Shown here: in pieces, positions 29,745-38,597 of the stretch
Numbering within the stretch: position 1 is the stretch's first letter
Layout of the letters: the number at the start of each line of letters is the position of its first letter
Source: a virus
DNA length: 64,000 bases
Reading direction: 5' to 3' (one strand)
IMG/VR virus record: IMGVR_UViG_3300042289_000986
Coordinates: 62,001 to 126,000 of that record
Notes under the pieces: model-generated
What the model saw: the letters and a program-made list of their open reading frames with translations, nothing else
The model's database searches: none
Told to the model about the DNA's origin: nothing
Made by a program: the position numbers and the translations under genes

Positions 29745-30816
29745 TAAACCTTCTGTTGAAGATGGGTTTGGTATATACGAACATAACTTTTGTGGTATAC
29801 CTTCATATTTGATTATTCCTGCAATTGATGCGAAATGGAATAAAACCAATTTACATTACCGATCTTTAATTATAAGCAAAGAGACATCAGAAGTTCTTTC
29901 GAGTGGTTGGCCGAAATTTTTTAATTGTGGTGAAAAACCAGATTGTTATCCTGATCCAAACAAATATGATGATTGGAACATACAAGAAAAACTTGATGGT
30001 TCATTGTTGATTGCAGACTATGTTAATGGAAAATTTAATATGCGAACTCGCGGAACAGCTTCGTATATAAAACAAAACAATTTTTCTGATTTTGAACTTT
30101 TAAAAGATTATCATCCAAATATTATTTCTTTCTTAGAGCAAAACAATCATTTATCTTTACTTTTAGAAATTATTACACCAAACAATGTTATCGTTATTAG
30201 AACACCAATGGTTCAATTTTACTTGCTTGGTGCAATCGATAAAACAACTTTAAAACCGTTGCCTTTAAAAAAGGTTGAAAACATTTCTCAAGAATTAAAA
30301 ATTCCAATGCCTGAAGTTTACTCTTTTGATAGTCTTGAAGAAACCGTTAAAACAGTTAAAGAATGGAAGGGCAAAGAAGGAATTGTTATATCATATAACA
30401 ACAATCAAAATAGAATTAAAATTAAATCTGATTGGTATTGTTGGATTCATAAAATTAAATCCAAATTAAATTCTGAATCAAATTTAATTGAATTTTATGT
30501 GAATGAAGGTCTTCCATCATACAAAAAATTTTACAATATTATTAAAACTAATTTTGATTGGGAGCTTGCTGAACAAATGACAGGGGATATCTCAAAAATG
30601 GTAGAATGTGGAAAAAAAGTAAAAAAAGCTATCAAAGGAATGGGATTTTTTGTTGATATTATTAAACATTATCCCACAAGAAAAGAACAAGCTCAACAAA
30701 TAATGTCATCATATGGAGAAAATCAAAGTAATAAGACGGGAATGATTTTTAATTTATTGGATGGTAAAAGTTTAACTAACGAACAACTAATCAAACTAAT
30801 GCATCAAAATTTATGA
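29728..30816 (+). CDS. rnlA: RNA ligase 1 (T4 RnlA type)
   Basis: 362 residues. Nucleotidyltransferase motif I 'QEKLDGSLL' (adenylated Lys, about 90), motif Ia-type 'RTRGTA', motif IV 'KEGIVISY' (about 218) and motif V 'RIKIKSDWY' (about 233), with a helical C-terminal domain. This is the T4 Rnl1 arrangement; Rnl1 seals tRNAs cut in the anticodon loop by host defence nucleases. The upstream kinase and phosphatases support a repair role. It ends in an overlap with a small gene. Confidence 0.85.
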   Translation: MTLICDKPSVEDGFGIYEHNFCGIPSYLIIPAIDAKWNKTNLHYRSLIISKETSEVLSSGWPKFFNCGEKPDCYPDPNKYDDWNIQEKLDGSLLIADYVNGKFNMRTRGTASYIKQNNFSDFELLKDYHPNIISFLEQNNHLSLLLEIITPNNVIVIRTPMVQFYLLGAIDKTTLKPLPLKKVENISQELKIPMPEVYSFDSLEETVKTVKEWKGKEGIVISYNNNQNRIKIKSDWYCWIHKIKSKLNSESNLIEFYVNEGLPSYKKFYNIIKTNFDWELAEQMTGDISKMVECGKKVKKAIKGMGFFVDIIKHYPTRKEQAQQIMSSYGENQSNKTGMIFNLLDGKSLTNEQLIKLMHQNL

Positions 30817-31079
30817 AAAAAATAAAAATTATAGCACACATTAAAGAAAACTATCCAGAAGCTCAAATATTATTGGCAGATGGTTTTGAAAACGCATTTT
30901 TAGGTATAGGTCAACAATTTAATACTTTTTTTTCAGTTTATGATAAAAACAAGTGTATCAAAATTTTAACAAAAAATATGAGCTATGAAGAAGCTATAGA
31001 ATATTTTGAATATAATGTTTTGGGTGCATATGTGGGAGAAAATACTCCAATTTTTATTGACAATTTTGACAGTTACTGA
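30813..31079 (+). CDS. Hypothetical protein
   Basis: 88 residues. It shows beta-alpha features ('EAQILLADGFENAFLGIGQQF') and a helix 'MSYEEAIEYFEYN', a pattern of small phage proteins of unknown role. Coupled to the RNA ligase by a 4-bp overlap. Confidence 0.5.
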   Translation: MKKIKIIAHIKENYPEAQILLADGFENAFLGIGQQFNTFFSVYDKNKCIKILTKNMSYEEAIEYFEYNVLGAYVGENTPIFIDNFDSY

Positions 31080-31091
31080 TAGGATAAAGAA

Positions 31092-31520
31092 ATGAAAATA
31101 GTAACTCTTTCATCTCATGCACTACTTCCTAAAAAAGGTTCTGTAAATGCAGCAGGATATGATCTTTATTCTATTGAAACTGGTGTAATAAAACCTAAAG
31201 AAAGACGATTAATACCAACTGGAATAGCTCTAGCAATTCCTTCTGGATATTATGGAAGAATTGCTCCAAGATCTGGATTGGCTTTTAAACATGGAATTGA
31301 TGTAATGGCTGGCGTTATTGATTCAGATTATCGTGGAGAAGTTGGAGTAATACTTTATAACTCTGATAGCTTTAATGATTTTATTTTTAATATTGGAGAT
31401 AAAATAGCACAAATTATTTTTGAAAAACATTATGATTTTGTTTTTAATGAAGTTTTTCAAATTAAAGATTTAAATGAAACACAAAGAGGAAGTGGTGGAT
31501 TTGGTTCTACTGGAGTTTAA
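31092..31520 (+). CDS. dut: dUTPase
   Basis: 142 residues with all five trimeric dUTPase motifs: 'AAGYDLYS', 'PRSGLAFKHG', 'VMAGVIDSDYRGE', 'GDKIAQIIFE' and the C-terminal 'RGSGGFGST'. It converts dUTP to dUMP and PPi, preventing uracil incorporation and feeding dTMP synthesis. An SD-like AGGATAA lies before the ATG. It ends with a 1-bp overlap into the next gene. Confidence 0.95.
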   Translation: MKIVTLSSHALLPKKGSVNAAGYDLYSIETGVIKPKERRLIPTGIALAIPSGYYGRIAPRSGLAFKHGIDVMAGVIDSDYRGEVGVILYNSDSFNDFIFNIGDKIAQIIFEKHYDFVFNEVFQIKDLNETQRGSGGFGSTGV

Positions 31521-32017
31521 TGAATATTTTTATTTTAGACGAGCATCCTGCTACCGCAGCAAGATATCACTGTGATAAACACATACCTAAAATGTGTGTT
31601 GAGTTATATCAGCAATTAGGTTCTGCTGTTATTCGTCATGGTGCTACACCTGCCCAAATGCCTTTGACATCCAAAGGAACACCATTAAAGGGTGGTTATC
31701 ACAATCATCCTTGCACTCGTTGGTGTGGCGATAGCAGAATCAATTTTATGTGGGCAATGACACATGCTTTGGCTTTGTGTGAGGAATATACCAGAAGATA
31801 TTCTAAGATTCATAGCTGTGAAGCTGGTCTTAAACATTTAGCTGATATGCAACATATGATCGAAGGCGAACAAGTTACTCCGTTTGCTCAAGCAATGCCT
31901 GATCAATATAAATCACACGATGCTGTCTATTCTTATAGACAATATTATATCCATGAAAAGAAAAACTTTGCCAAATGGGAAAAATTAAATAACATTCCCG
32001 AATGGTGGATACTATGA
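31520..32017 (+). CDS. Conserved phage protein, possible pyrimidine-dimer glycosylase relative
   Basis: 165 residues, rich in His and Cys: 'AARYHCDKHIPKMCVELYQQL', 'NHPCTRWCGDSRINFMWAM' and 'LALCEEYTRRY'. This family is common in marine T4-type phages, sometimes labelled pyrimidine-dimer DNA glycosylase-like. I cannot show the catalytic N-terminal Thr of DenV, so the enzymatic label is uncertain. Overlaps both neighbours. Confidence 0.5.
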   Translation: MNIFILDEHPATAARYHCDKHIPKMCVELYQQLGSAVIRHGATPAQMPLTSKGTPLKGGYHNHPCTRWCGDSRINFMWAMTHALALCEEYTRRYSKIHSCEAGLKHLADMQHMIEGEQVTPFAQAMPDQYKSHDAVYSYRQYYIHEKKNFAKWEKLNNIPEWWIL

Positions 32018-32625
32018 ATACAAAAATTACAAAACTAATTGCAGATGTTTCTAAAAAATGTATTGAAAATAAAATAAACTTTCGTTTGGAATATGCAGAA
32101 CAAGTGGATACTAACAACATTCCATGTAGTGGTTTTTTTGATGAAAAAAGTTTAGTCGTTGCCACAAAAAAGAAAACAGTCCAAGATTGGTTGGATATCT
32201 TAATTCATGAGTCGTGTCATTTAGATCAGTTTATTGAAAAATCTTCTGTTTGGGTTCCAGATGATTTGGGATTGTATGTTGTTGAGGATTGGATTAGCGA
32301 AAAACGTAAAAAGTTTAATTTGAGTAAAGTTACTGAAGCATTTCAAAACACAATTCTTCTTGAATTAGATTGTGAAAAAAGAACTGTCAAAAAAATTAAA
32401 AAATATAAACTTAATTTTAACATAGATTTGTATATCCAAAAAGCTAATGCTTATTTGTATGGTTATGGTGTTTCTTATAAGAAAAAAGTATGGCCAAATA
32501 GACCCTATGAAAAAGCTTTTATTATTAATAAAATGCCAAAAAAGTTTTTGAAAAAAGAAGAGTACTTTAATATTCCAGACCACATACTAAGTCTTTATAA
32601 GTATTCTTATGAAAAAAATACTTAA
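32014..32625 (+). CDS. HExxH putative metallopeptidase
   Basis: 203 residues. 'ILIHESCHLDQF' (about 64-75) is an HExxH motif; 'LLELDCEKRTVKKIKKY' about 50 residues on supplies a candidate third-ligand Glu. This pairing recurs in a conserved phage family. Start set at the ATGA overlap with the previous gene. No signal peptide. The C-terminus contains 'KANAYLYGYGVSYKKK'. Confidence 0.6.
   Translation: MNTKITKLIADVSKKCIENKINFRLEYAEQVDTNNIPCSGFFDEKSLVVATKKKTVQDWLDILIHESCHLDQFIEKSSVWVPDDLGLYVVEDWISEKRKKFNLSKVTEAFQNTILLELDCEKRTVKKIKKYKLNFNIDLYIQKANAYLYGYGVSYKKKVWPNRPYEKAFIINKMPKKFLKKEEYFNIPDHILSLYKYSYEKNT
32596..32603 (+). promoter_or_regulatory. Late-promoter-like octamer
   Basis: TATAAGTA inside the end of the HExxH gene, 5 nt before the ATG at 32609. 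Confidence 0.6.
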
Positions 32626-32848
32626 ACCATCGGAATTAGAAGATGCTGTATATTACTCTGATTTTAGTGGAAAAATATTAAACGAACAACCTCCGATAGA
32701 GATTAATATTGACTTTAATTATGGGTCAAAGTATGATGGATGTAAGTTAGAATTACATTTGGATGATGAAGATTTTGACCAGCTTTTAAGCTTTTTAAAA
32801 ACCAAATTATCTGAAAATTTTAAACATAATTATGAGCAGTTTAAATAA
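32609..32848 (+). CDS. Hypothetical protein
   Basis: 79 residues, acidic, with 'IEINIDFNYGSKYDGCKLELHL' as two beta strands followed by a helix. Nested overlaps at both ends (17 bp each). Not recognised. Confidence 0.45.
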   Translation: MKKILKPSELEDAVYYSDFSGKILNEQPPIEINIDFNYGSKYDGCKLELHLDDEDFDQLLSFLKTKLSENFKHNYEQFK

Positions 32849-33419
32849 AGACATTGTATTGGTTTTAAACAAAAATTGGCAAGCTATTAATATCAGTACA
32901 CCAGCCGATGCATTATCCATGATGTATTCGAATACTGCTACTGGATTAGATATTCGTGGAAAGGACGATATGGTTCCTTTAACTTGGAAACAATGGGTCG
33001 ATTTATCATGTTCCGAAGACGATCATTTTGTAAAAACGATTCAGGGTAATGTAAAAATTCCTAAAATTATTATTTTGTGCAGATATGATAAAGTTCCTAA
33101 AAAACGTCCTAAAATAACTCGTAAGGGTATTTGGATTAGAGATCAGGGGATTTGTCAATATACTGGTAAAAAAATAAATCCAAACGAAGGAAATATAGAT
33201 CATGTAATTCCAAAAAGCAGGGGCGGTGCTACTGATTGGACTAACTGCGTTTTAGCACATAAAAAAGTAAATGCTAAAAAAGCAGATAGAACACCAGAAG
33301 AAGCTGGACTGAAATTAATTCGTCAACCGTATGTTCCGAAAGAACTTCCAGTTTCTTTTTATCTTACAAACAAATATAACATCCAAGAATGGGAATTGTT
33401 TTTGAATTCTAAATCATGA
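32832..33419 (+). CDS. HNH endonuclease
   Basis: 195 residues. N-terminal domain 'VLVLNKNWQAINISTPADAL', then the HNH core 'CQYTGKKINPNEGNIDHVIPKSRGGATDWTNCVLAHKKVN' (about residues 114-154; DH and N-H catalytic residues, Cys replaced in part). This type occurs in cyanobacteria and phages beside general genes, and is not obviously a homing enzyme. Overlaps the dCMP deaminase gene by 4 bp. Confidence 0.8.
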   Translation: MSSLNKDIVLVLNKNWQAINISTPADALSMMYSNTATGLDIRGKDDMVPLTWKQWVDLSCSEDDHFVKTIQGNVKIPKIIILCRYDKVPKKRPKITRKGIWIRDQGICQYTGKKINPNEGNIDHVIPKSRGGATDWTNCVLAHKKVNAKKADRTPEEAGLKLIRQPYVPKELPVSFYLTNKYNIQEWELFLNSKS

Positions 33420-33823
33420 GATCATCTTGGCCAAAACATGCAATGGAACTTGCAAAGGTTGCTATGCTCAGATCCGAAGATCCCCATAAAAAAGTGGGTG
33501 CTTGTGTTCTGGGACATAACAACGAAGTTTTAGCTGTTGCTTATAATGGTTTAGCCAGTGGTGTAAACGTTCACAATAGCTTTTGGAAAGATAGAGACGA
33601 GCGTAGACCTTATATGATTCATGCTGAAACAAATTGTTTGGCAAGAATTCGTCAAGGCGAAGGGAAGTTAATAGCTTGTACTTTGCTACCTTGTTCCAAT
33701 TGCGCTATTAACATTGTGGCTCATGGAATTAAAGAAGTGTTCTTTAATGAAATGTACAGCAGAGATTACAAGGCTGTGGAAATTTTTAGTTTTTATGGCG
33801 TTAAGTGCCATCAACTTGATTAA
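33416..33823 (+). CDS. dCMP deaminase-family protein
   Basis: 135 residues. Zinc motif 'HAETNCL' (His-Ala-Glu, about 69) and 'LLPCSNCAINIV' (PCxxC, about 92) define the cytidine/deoxycytidylate deaminase fold; the N-terminal 'SEDPHKKVGACVL' matches dCMP deaminases. It would supply dUMP for dTMP synthesis. It converges with the minus-strand epimerase gene (4-bp overlap of ends). Confidence 0.88.
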   Translation: MRSSWPKHAMELAKVAMLRSEDPHKKVGACVLGHNNEVLAVAYNGLASGVNVHNSFWKDRDERRPYMIHAETNCLARIRQGEGKLIACTLLPCSNCAINIVAHGIKEVFFNEMYSRDYKAVEIFSFYGVKCHQLD

Positions 33824-34719
33824 AGTTCGTATGCCTCTTTTGCCAATCTATAATCGATTGGTTCAGCCATAGAATATTCTTTGACTGCTTTCTCTATACT
33901 TTCTTTGACAGTTAGAAGTCCTAATCCAATACTTTCAATTTTATCCGTATTTAAAATACAATTACTTCTACCAACTTTAAATTTGGCATCAGGAATAGAA
34001 ACAAAATTCCACTTTGGATTTTCGAATCCATAAGACTTTAAAATTTCAACAACTTCTTTGGCTTCAATACTACCTTTATTGGTAACATTATAAACTCCTA
34101 AAGGTCTATTTTTTTCAATGAACTTGTAAACAAAATTTACAAGATCATCAACATTAGTAATAGAATTTTGTTGGCTGATTAAATTGTCATAATTTAATAA
34201 TTTCCAAAGATAATTTTTAGATTCAGGAACGCCATTAAACGGTATACGAATTCTGAAAATATATCTTTCCAAATGTTCGCTCAACTTTTCAAAAGCATCT
34301 TTTGTTTTTGAATAAAAAGAACTTTGATTACTATCTGCTCCAAAATTTGGGAGATCGTCTTCTGTGTATTGTTGTGAATACCCATCATAAATACAACCAG
34401 ATCCAATATGAATAATTGGAATTCTGAGACGGTTGGCGACTTTAGTGATATATAAAGGTACTGTTACGTTATAATGGTAACAATTTTCTTTATCGGTTTC
34501 ACATGCTTCAACATTGGGTCTACCAGTATAACCAGAACAATTTATAATCCAATCAAAATTTGCTTTTGGATAGTCTGATTCTCTATGTAAAAATTTTACA
34601 AATGTATCAGGATCTTCATAATTCAAATCAGATTTACTAATATGAACTATGTTATGTTTTTCATTAGCTTTTGCTAAATAATTTCCAATATATCCCTTTC
34701 CAAGTATTAATACTTTCAT
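33820..34719 (-). CDS. NAD-dependent sugar epimerase/reductase-like
   Basis: 299 residues from the ATG at 34719 ('MKVLILGKGYIGNYLAKANE'), just after the reductase stop. Rossmann motif 'LGKGYIGNYL', 'INCSGYTGRPNVEACE', 'IHIGSGCIYDG' and 'SFYSKTKDAFEKL' (Tyr-x-x-x-Lys catalytic pair). Extended short-chain dehydrogenase, nearest to dTDP-4-dehydrorhamnose reductase. A sugar nucleotide for DNA or surface modification is a possible product. Confidence 0.8.
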   Translation of the reverse strand: MKVLILGKGYIGNYLAKANEKHNIVHISKSDLNYEDPDTFVKFLHRESDYPKANFDWIINCSGYTGRPNVEACETDKENCYHYNVTVPLYITKVANRLRIPIIHIGSGCIYDGYSQQYTEDDLPNFGADSNQSSFYSKTKDAFEKLSEHLERYIFRIRIPFNGVPESKNYLWKLLNYDNLISQQNSITNVDDLVNFVYKFIEKNRPLGVYNVTNKGSIEAKEVVEILKSYGFENPKWNFVSIPDAKFKVGRSNCILNTDKIESIGLGLLTVKESIEKAVKEYSMAEPIDYRLAKEAYEL

Positions 34720-34720
34720 A

Positions 34721-36700
34721 TTATTTGATTGGACATGCACCGCCTTCACATTCCAAACCTTGAATAGCATCTTCTCCCATATCAGAAGATTTCATTGTTT
34801 GAATTGGTTTAACTTTAGCTTTATTTTTTTCGTATGTTTCACCATTAATTTCTTCGTATGGTGCTTGTTTGAATCCGTGATTTTGTCTCAACAAAAAGCT
34901 TACAGATTTAATTGAATTTTGATAATTTTCTTCTAACCATTTTTTAAGCTCTGGAAGTTCTTCTTCCGAGTAATATGCGGTAACACTAACTGCATTATCT
35001 GACCAAATAGTTTGAAGTTTTTTAACTGTTTCCAGTTGTTTGATAACTCCCATATCTGCTGCAAAAATTGCACCATCTGGTGTTTCGCACGGAAACTCAA
35101 TAACAACGGTATCATGATTTTCTGAGCCATCAAAATTGATGACATATTCGGTATGATATCCCATATCTCTGCAATATTGAACTAATGGATCATTACTTGC
35201 CATACGAACACGACGAGTATAATATTTTGAATAAGCGGGGTGGATTCCTGGTGTAGCACCACCAAGAAGACTTAATGTTCCACTAGGCTTAATTGTTGTA
35301 AGTTTAATACTACGAGGCCATCCTTTTTGTTTACTCCACTCTTTATCAAATTTTCTCAATTCTTTATAACAATCGTCAAGCCAATCGACTTTATCTAATG
35401 CTTGACAAACACCAGTTACTCCCAAACCAAGACGCATGTTCTTGTGAACAATTTTATTTGTTTCATCGTGAATGAATGGAAGTGCAGCGATTGCTTTTTG
35501 TGTTTTATAAAGCAATCTGGCACAATCAACCAATTCTTCTTTGTTTGAAATATTATTCAAATAAAGTTCTGAGAGATTGCAACACTCATAAGAGGCAAGA
35601 CTAATTTCACCACATGGGTTTGTACCAACTACATTGTCTTCATCGGTTGGATAAAGACTAGAATCCTTCATTGGACCATCTTTAATTCTTCCATATTTTT
35701 GAGAAAGAGGAAGGTTAAAGAAACCATAAGGTTCGCCTTTTGCAAAACCAGTTTCTTTATCTGTTGTATAACCATTTTGCCAGATCTCGTTTGAGATGTG
35801 GGAAAAGTCATCAGCATAAATCGTGTTGTTAGACATTGCTCTCCAGTTAGGAATATTTCCCAATGACCAATTTTTGGCGCGTAAAAAGAGATAATCATCA
35901 GGATCTCCTATAGCAATTTGGGCAGAGCGACGAACATTACCAGAAACAACAATACTTCCAATAATATTACAAATATCTAATACATCGATAGAACGAAGCT
36001 TTTTGCCTTCTCTTGTTTGAAAGATTTTTGCAATTTTGTCAATACCTTCGATTAATATTCCTGCTCCGCTTGCTTGTCCACCGAAACCTTGAATCTTTTC
36101 ACCTGCACCACGAATAAGGATTGTAGAATAATTAAAAGATTTTCCTGTTACATAAAATGCATGAAGAACTCGATCTAAAAGTTCGATCCAGCCTTCACGA
36201 CTATCTGGAATAATAAACTTTGCATCTTTTGTACATTCATGTGTAATCGTTACACCTTTTTTAATTTTAGGAAGTTCGTGAATATCTTCTCTACGAATAG
36301 AAAATCCGACACCACCACCAAGCATTAAATTTTCAAATAAAAACAAAAATGCTTTTGGTTCATTCATAGACACATTCCAACAATTCAATAAAGAATTTGC
36401 TCCAAAACGCTCAACTGTGTTTGTTCCTAATTGCCAAAGCATTCTTCCTGCATAGTTGCAACGCAAGTTGAAAATATGATCAAACAGTCTTTCGGCTTCT
36501 TCTTGTGTATAATCTGCACCTAGTTTTTGTGCTCCGTTGATACAACGTTGAATTGTTTCATGCCACTCTTCTTTTTGTCCATCGTCTTTTAAACGAGCAT
36601 ATGTTCTTTTATAAACAATATAACCAAGTCCATTGAAACCCCAATTAGTTTTTTTGTTAGAATATTTTTTAACAAACGAATCCGAAATAATTTTTTCCAT
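34721..36700 (-). CDS. nrdJ: Class II (B12-dependent) ribonucleotide reductase
   Basis: 659 residues. 'NLLNCWNVS' near residue 100, 'NPCGEISL' (active-site Cys and Glu, about 380), 'TTIKPSGTLSLLGG' (phosphate site), and a C-terminal redox pair in 'CEGGACPIK'. The ending is that of monomeric adenosylcobalamin-dependent ribonucleoside-triphosphate reductases such as the Lactobacillus leichmannii enzyme. No small subunit is needed. It supplies dNTPs without O2 dependence, provided the cell has B12. It heads a two-gene minus-strand unit with the epimerase. Confidence 0.92.
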   Translation of the reverse strand: MEKIISDSFVKKYSNKKTNWGFNGLGYIVYKRTYARLKDDGQKEEWHETIQRCINGAQKLGADYTQEEAERLFDHIFNLRCNYAGRMLWQLGTNTVERFGANSLLNCWNVSMNEPKAFLFLFENLMLGGGVGFSIRREDIHELPKIKKGVTITHECTKDAKFIIPDSREGWIELLDRVLHAFYVTGKSFNYSTILIRGAGEKIQGFGGQASGAGILIEGIDKIAKIFQTREGKKLRSIDVLDICNIIGSIVVSGNVRRSAQIAIGDPDDYLFLRAKNWSLGNIPNWRAMSNNTIYADDFSHISNEIWQNGYTTDKETGFAKGEPYGFFNLPLSQKYGRIKDGPMKDSSLYPTDEDNVVGTNPCGEISLASYECCNLSELYLNNISNKEELVDCARLLYKTQKAIAALPFIHDETNKIVHKNMRLGLGVTGVCQALDKVDWLDDCYKELRKFDKEWSKQKGWPRSIKLTTIKPSGTLSLLGGATPGIHPAYSKYYTRRVRMASNDPLVQYCRDMGYHTEYVINFDGSENHDTVVIEFPCETPDGAIFAADMGVIKQLETVKKLQTIWSDNAVSVTAYYSEEELPELKKWLEENYQNSIKSVSFLLRQNHGFKQAPYEEINGETYEKNKAKVKPIQTMKSSDMGEDAIQGLECEGGACPIK

Positions 36701-36736
36701 ATTTTTAATTAGATAATTTTTACAATAATCAATATA

Positions 36737-37114
36737 TCATTTTTTAATCTTTTTGTAAATTTTTTTCTTTTTCTTTTTTCGTTTTGCAAGTTTTTTTAAC
36801 TCTCCTTGATATATTTTGATAGCTAAATATTTTAAAAATTTTGTTATATCTAAAACAGACAAAGTATTCATTAATCTAGATTCAGTATATAAAACTTGGG
36901 TTTCGCACCAATCTGGATACAAATAATGAACACATTCATGATAAGCAGTTGATATTAAATTTGTTCTTGGATCTATTTCAATATCTGTCCAATTACAAGA
37001 ACCATCAAACCCTCTCATTTTTTTAAAAATAAAAAAAGTTGGAGGTTTTCTTCTGATCAAATTTAAACATCTATTATGAATTTGAGTCAATTGTCTTTTG
37101 GTCAGCTTTTTCAT
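36737..37114 (-). CDS. HExxH protein with Lys-rich tail
   Basis: 125 residues. 'LISTAYHECVHYLYPDW' (about 53-69) contains HExxH. No clear third ligand beyond 'CETQ' and 'TESRL'. The last 20 residues are almost all Lys. Possibly a small metallopeptidase; overlaps the upstream membrane-protein gene. Confidence 0.5.
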   Translation of the reverse strand: MKKLTKRQLTQIHNRCLNLIRRKPPTFFIFKKMRGFDGSCNWTDIEIDPRTNLISTAYHECVHYLYPDWCETQVLYTESRLMNTLSVLDITKFLKYLAIKIYQGELKKLAKRKKKKKKIYKKIKK

Positions 37115-37322
37115 CTTTATACTTATCGCTATGGATTTGGACGATTTTCGTATGTGGGTTAATGGCTATATTCAATATTACTAAAAAAATATAAGTTGCG
37201 AGCCAATTATTAAATGTGTATAACATGTTCATATTGAACAGTGTATTTAAACTCCACATAAACAAAATAGGCCCAAAAATCAAATATACTAAGATTAATA
37301 GTAACGCAAAAATATATTTCAT
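37074..37322 (-). CDS. Small membrane protein
   Basis: 82 residues with two membrane helices (about 3-27 and 37-56) and a charged C-terminus. Shares a divergent intergenic region with the AAA ATPase gene. Function unknown. Confidence 0.55.
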   Translation of the reverse strand: MKYIFALLLILVYLIFGPILFMWSLNTLFNMNMLYTFNNWLATYIFLVILNIAINPHTKIVQIHSDKYKDEKADQKTIDSNS

Positions 37323-37400
37323 GAGTTGAATTATGAGCTTTTTTGAGGGAAAGTCAATTTATTTGTTTGCTTTTATCTTCAAAACTGCTAAACTACTTGC

Positions 37401-38597
37401 ATGATTTCTTTAAAAGTAAAAAGTGTCTTTTCAATACCCAAAGATAAAGAATTTTATAAACCTGAAATGGGTAACGAGTTTCCCCTTAAAACATTTATTA
37501 CAAATCATTATGGTTATGCTCCTTGTTTTTATAATCTCGAAACTGTTTTTAGTTCTGGTGTGTTAGATTATTTGTTTGAGCATGGTCAACTTATTAATTT
37601 TTACAATACAGGCAAATTAGAAAGCATCTTAGTTGGAGAAATCGAAAAAACACACGGAGGGTTTTTTCTTTTTAAATACAAAGACATTTTTGTTAAATTA
37701 AATATTAAAAATTTCAACAGTGAATTTTTTGACGATGATTTAGAATTTCTTTCACGCATTCAAATTAAAGATAAAAAGAAAGACACTAAAACTTTTACAC
37801 TATCTATTATAGGACCAGCAAACTTGAAAGAATACCCACTAAAAGATTTTGCTCAGTTTGCTCTTAACGATGCTCAAGAAGTTAAAGTTCACTTGTTTAT
37901 CAAAAATCAATATGGTGACTACAACTTTGAACCTATTGCGATTAATCTTCCAGATAATCTTGATCTAGAATCAAACTATGGAAAAAATTTTATTGATGTT
38001 GACAAAAAAATCAAAGAAAGATTGGAAGAAAAACCCAACGGTTTATTCATGTTTCATGGTTTGCCAGGTACCGGAAAAACAACTTATATCAAATATTTGG
38101 CAGGGCAAGTTAAAAGAGACTTTATTTATATCCCAACAACAATGATCGAATATTTTACTTCCGATCCTAATTGTTTACACACTCTCATCCAAAAACCAAA
38201 TTCTGTTATTATTTTGGAAGATGCAGAAAAAGCAATTTTAAAAAGACTTGGAGATGGCATGGATTCATCAGCAGTATCTTCACTTTTAAATCTTTCAGAT
38301 GGAATTTTAAGCGATATTCTTAAAACATCTGTTATTGTAACTTATAATTGTCCAAAACAAGATGTTGATGATGCATTGAAAAGAAAAGGAAGATTACAAA
38401 TGGATTATGAATTTACAGCATTGAGTGAAGAAGATGCAAAAAAATTAGCAAAAAAATTAAAATATTCTAAAAAGACTATTGATGAAAAAATTAATAAACC
38501 AATGACATTAAGCGAAATTTATAATATTGAAAAAGAAACTGAATTTTATGGAGATACCAAAAAAGAAAATCAAAAACAAATTGGATTTGGGGTTTGA
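37401..38597 (+). CDS. AAA+ ATPase
   Basis: 398 residues. N-terminal 200 residues unique; then Walker A 'HGLPGTGKTT' (about 219), Walker B 'SVIILEDAE' (about 270), sensor 'SVIVTYNC' and an arginine-containing 'KRKGRLQMDYEF' stretch. The pattern is that of Bcs1-like/classical AAA proteins of phages. Possible unfoldase or remodelling role. It overlaps the nuclease gene downstream. Confidence 0.8.
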   Translation: MISLKVKSVFSIPKDKEFYKPEMGNEFPLKTFITNHYGYAPCFYNLETVFSSGVLDYLFEHGQLINFYNTGKLESILVGEIEKTHGGFFLFKYKDIFVKLNIKNFNSEFFDDDLEFLSRIQIKDKKKDTKTFTLSIIGPANLKEYPLKDFAQFALNDAQEVKVHLFIKNQYGDYNFEPIAINLPDNLDLESNYGKNFIDVDKKIKERLEEKPNGLFMFHGLPGTGKTTYIKYLAGQVKRDFIYIPTTMIEYFTSDPNCLHTLIQKPNSVIILEDAEKAILKRLGDGMDSSAVSSLLNLSDGILSDILKTSVIVTYNCPKQDVDDALKRKGRLQMDYEFTALSEEDAKKLAKKLKYSKKTIDEKINKPMTLSEIYNIEKETEFYGDTKKENQKQIGFGV

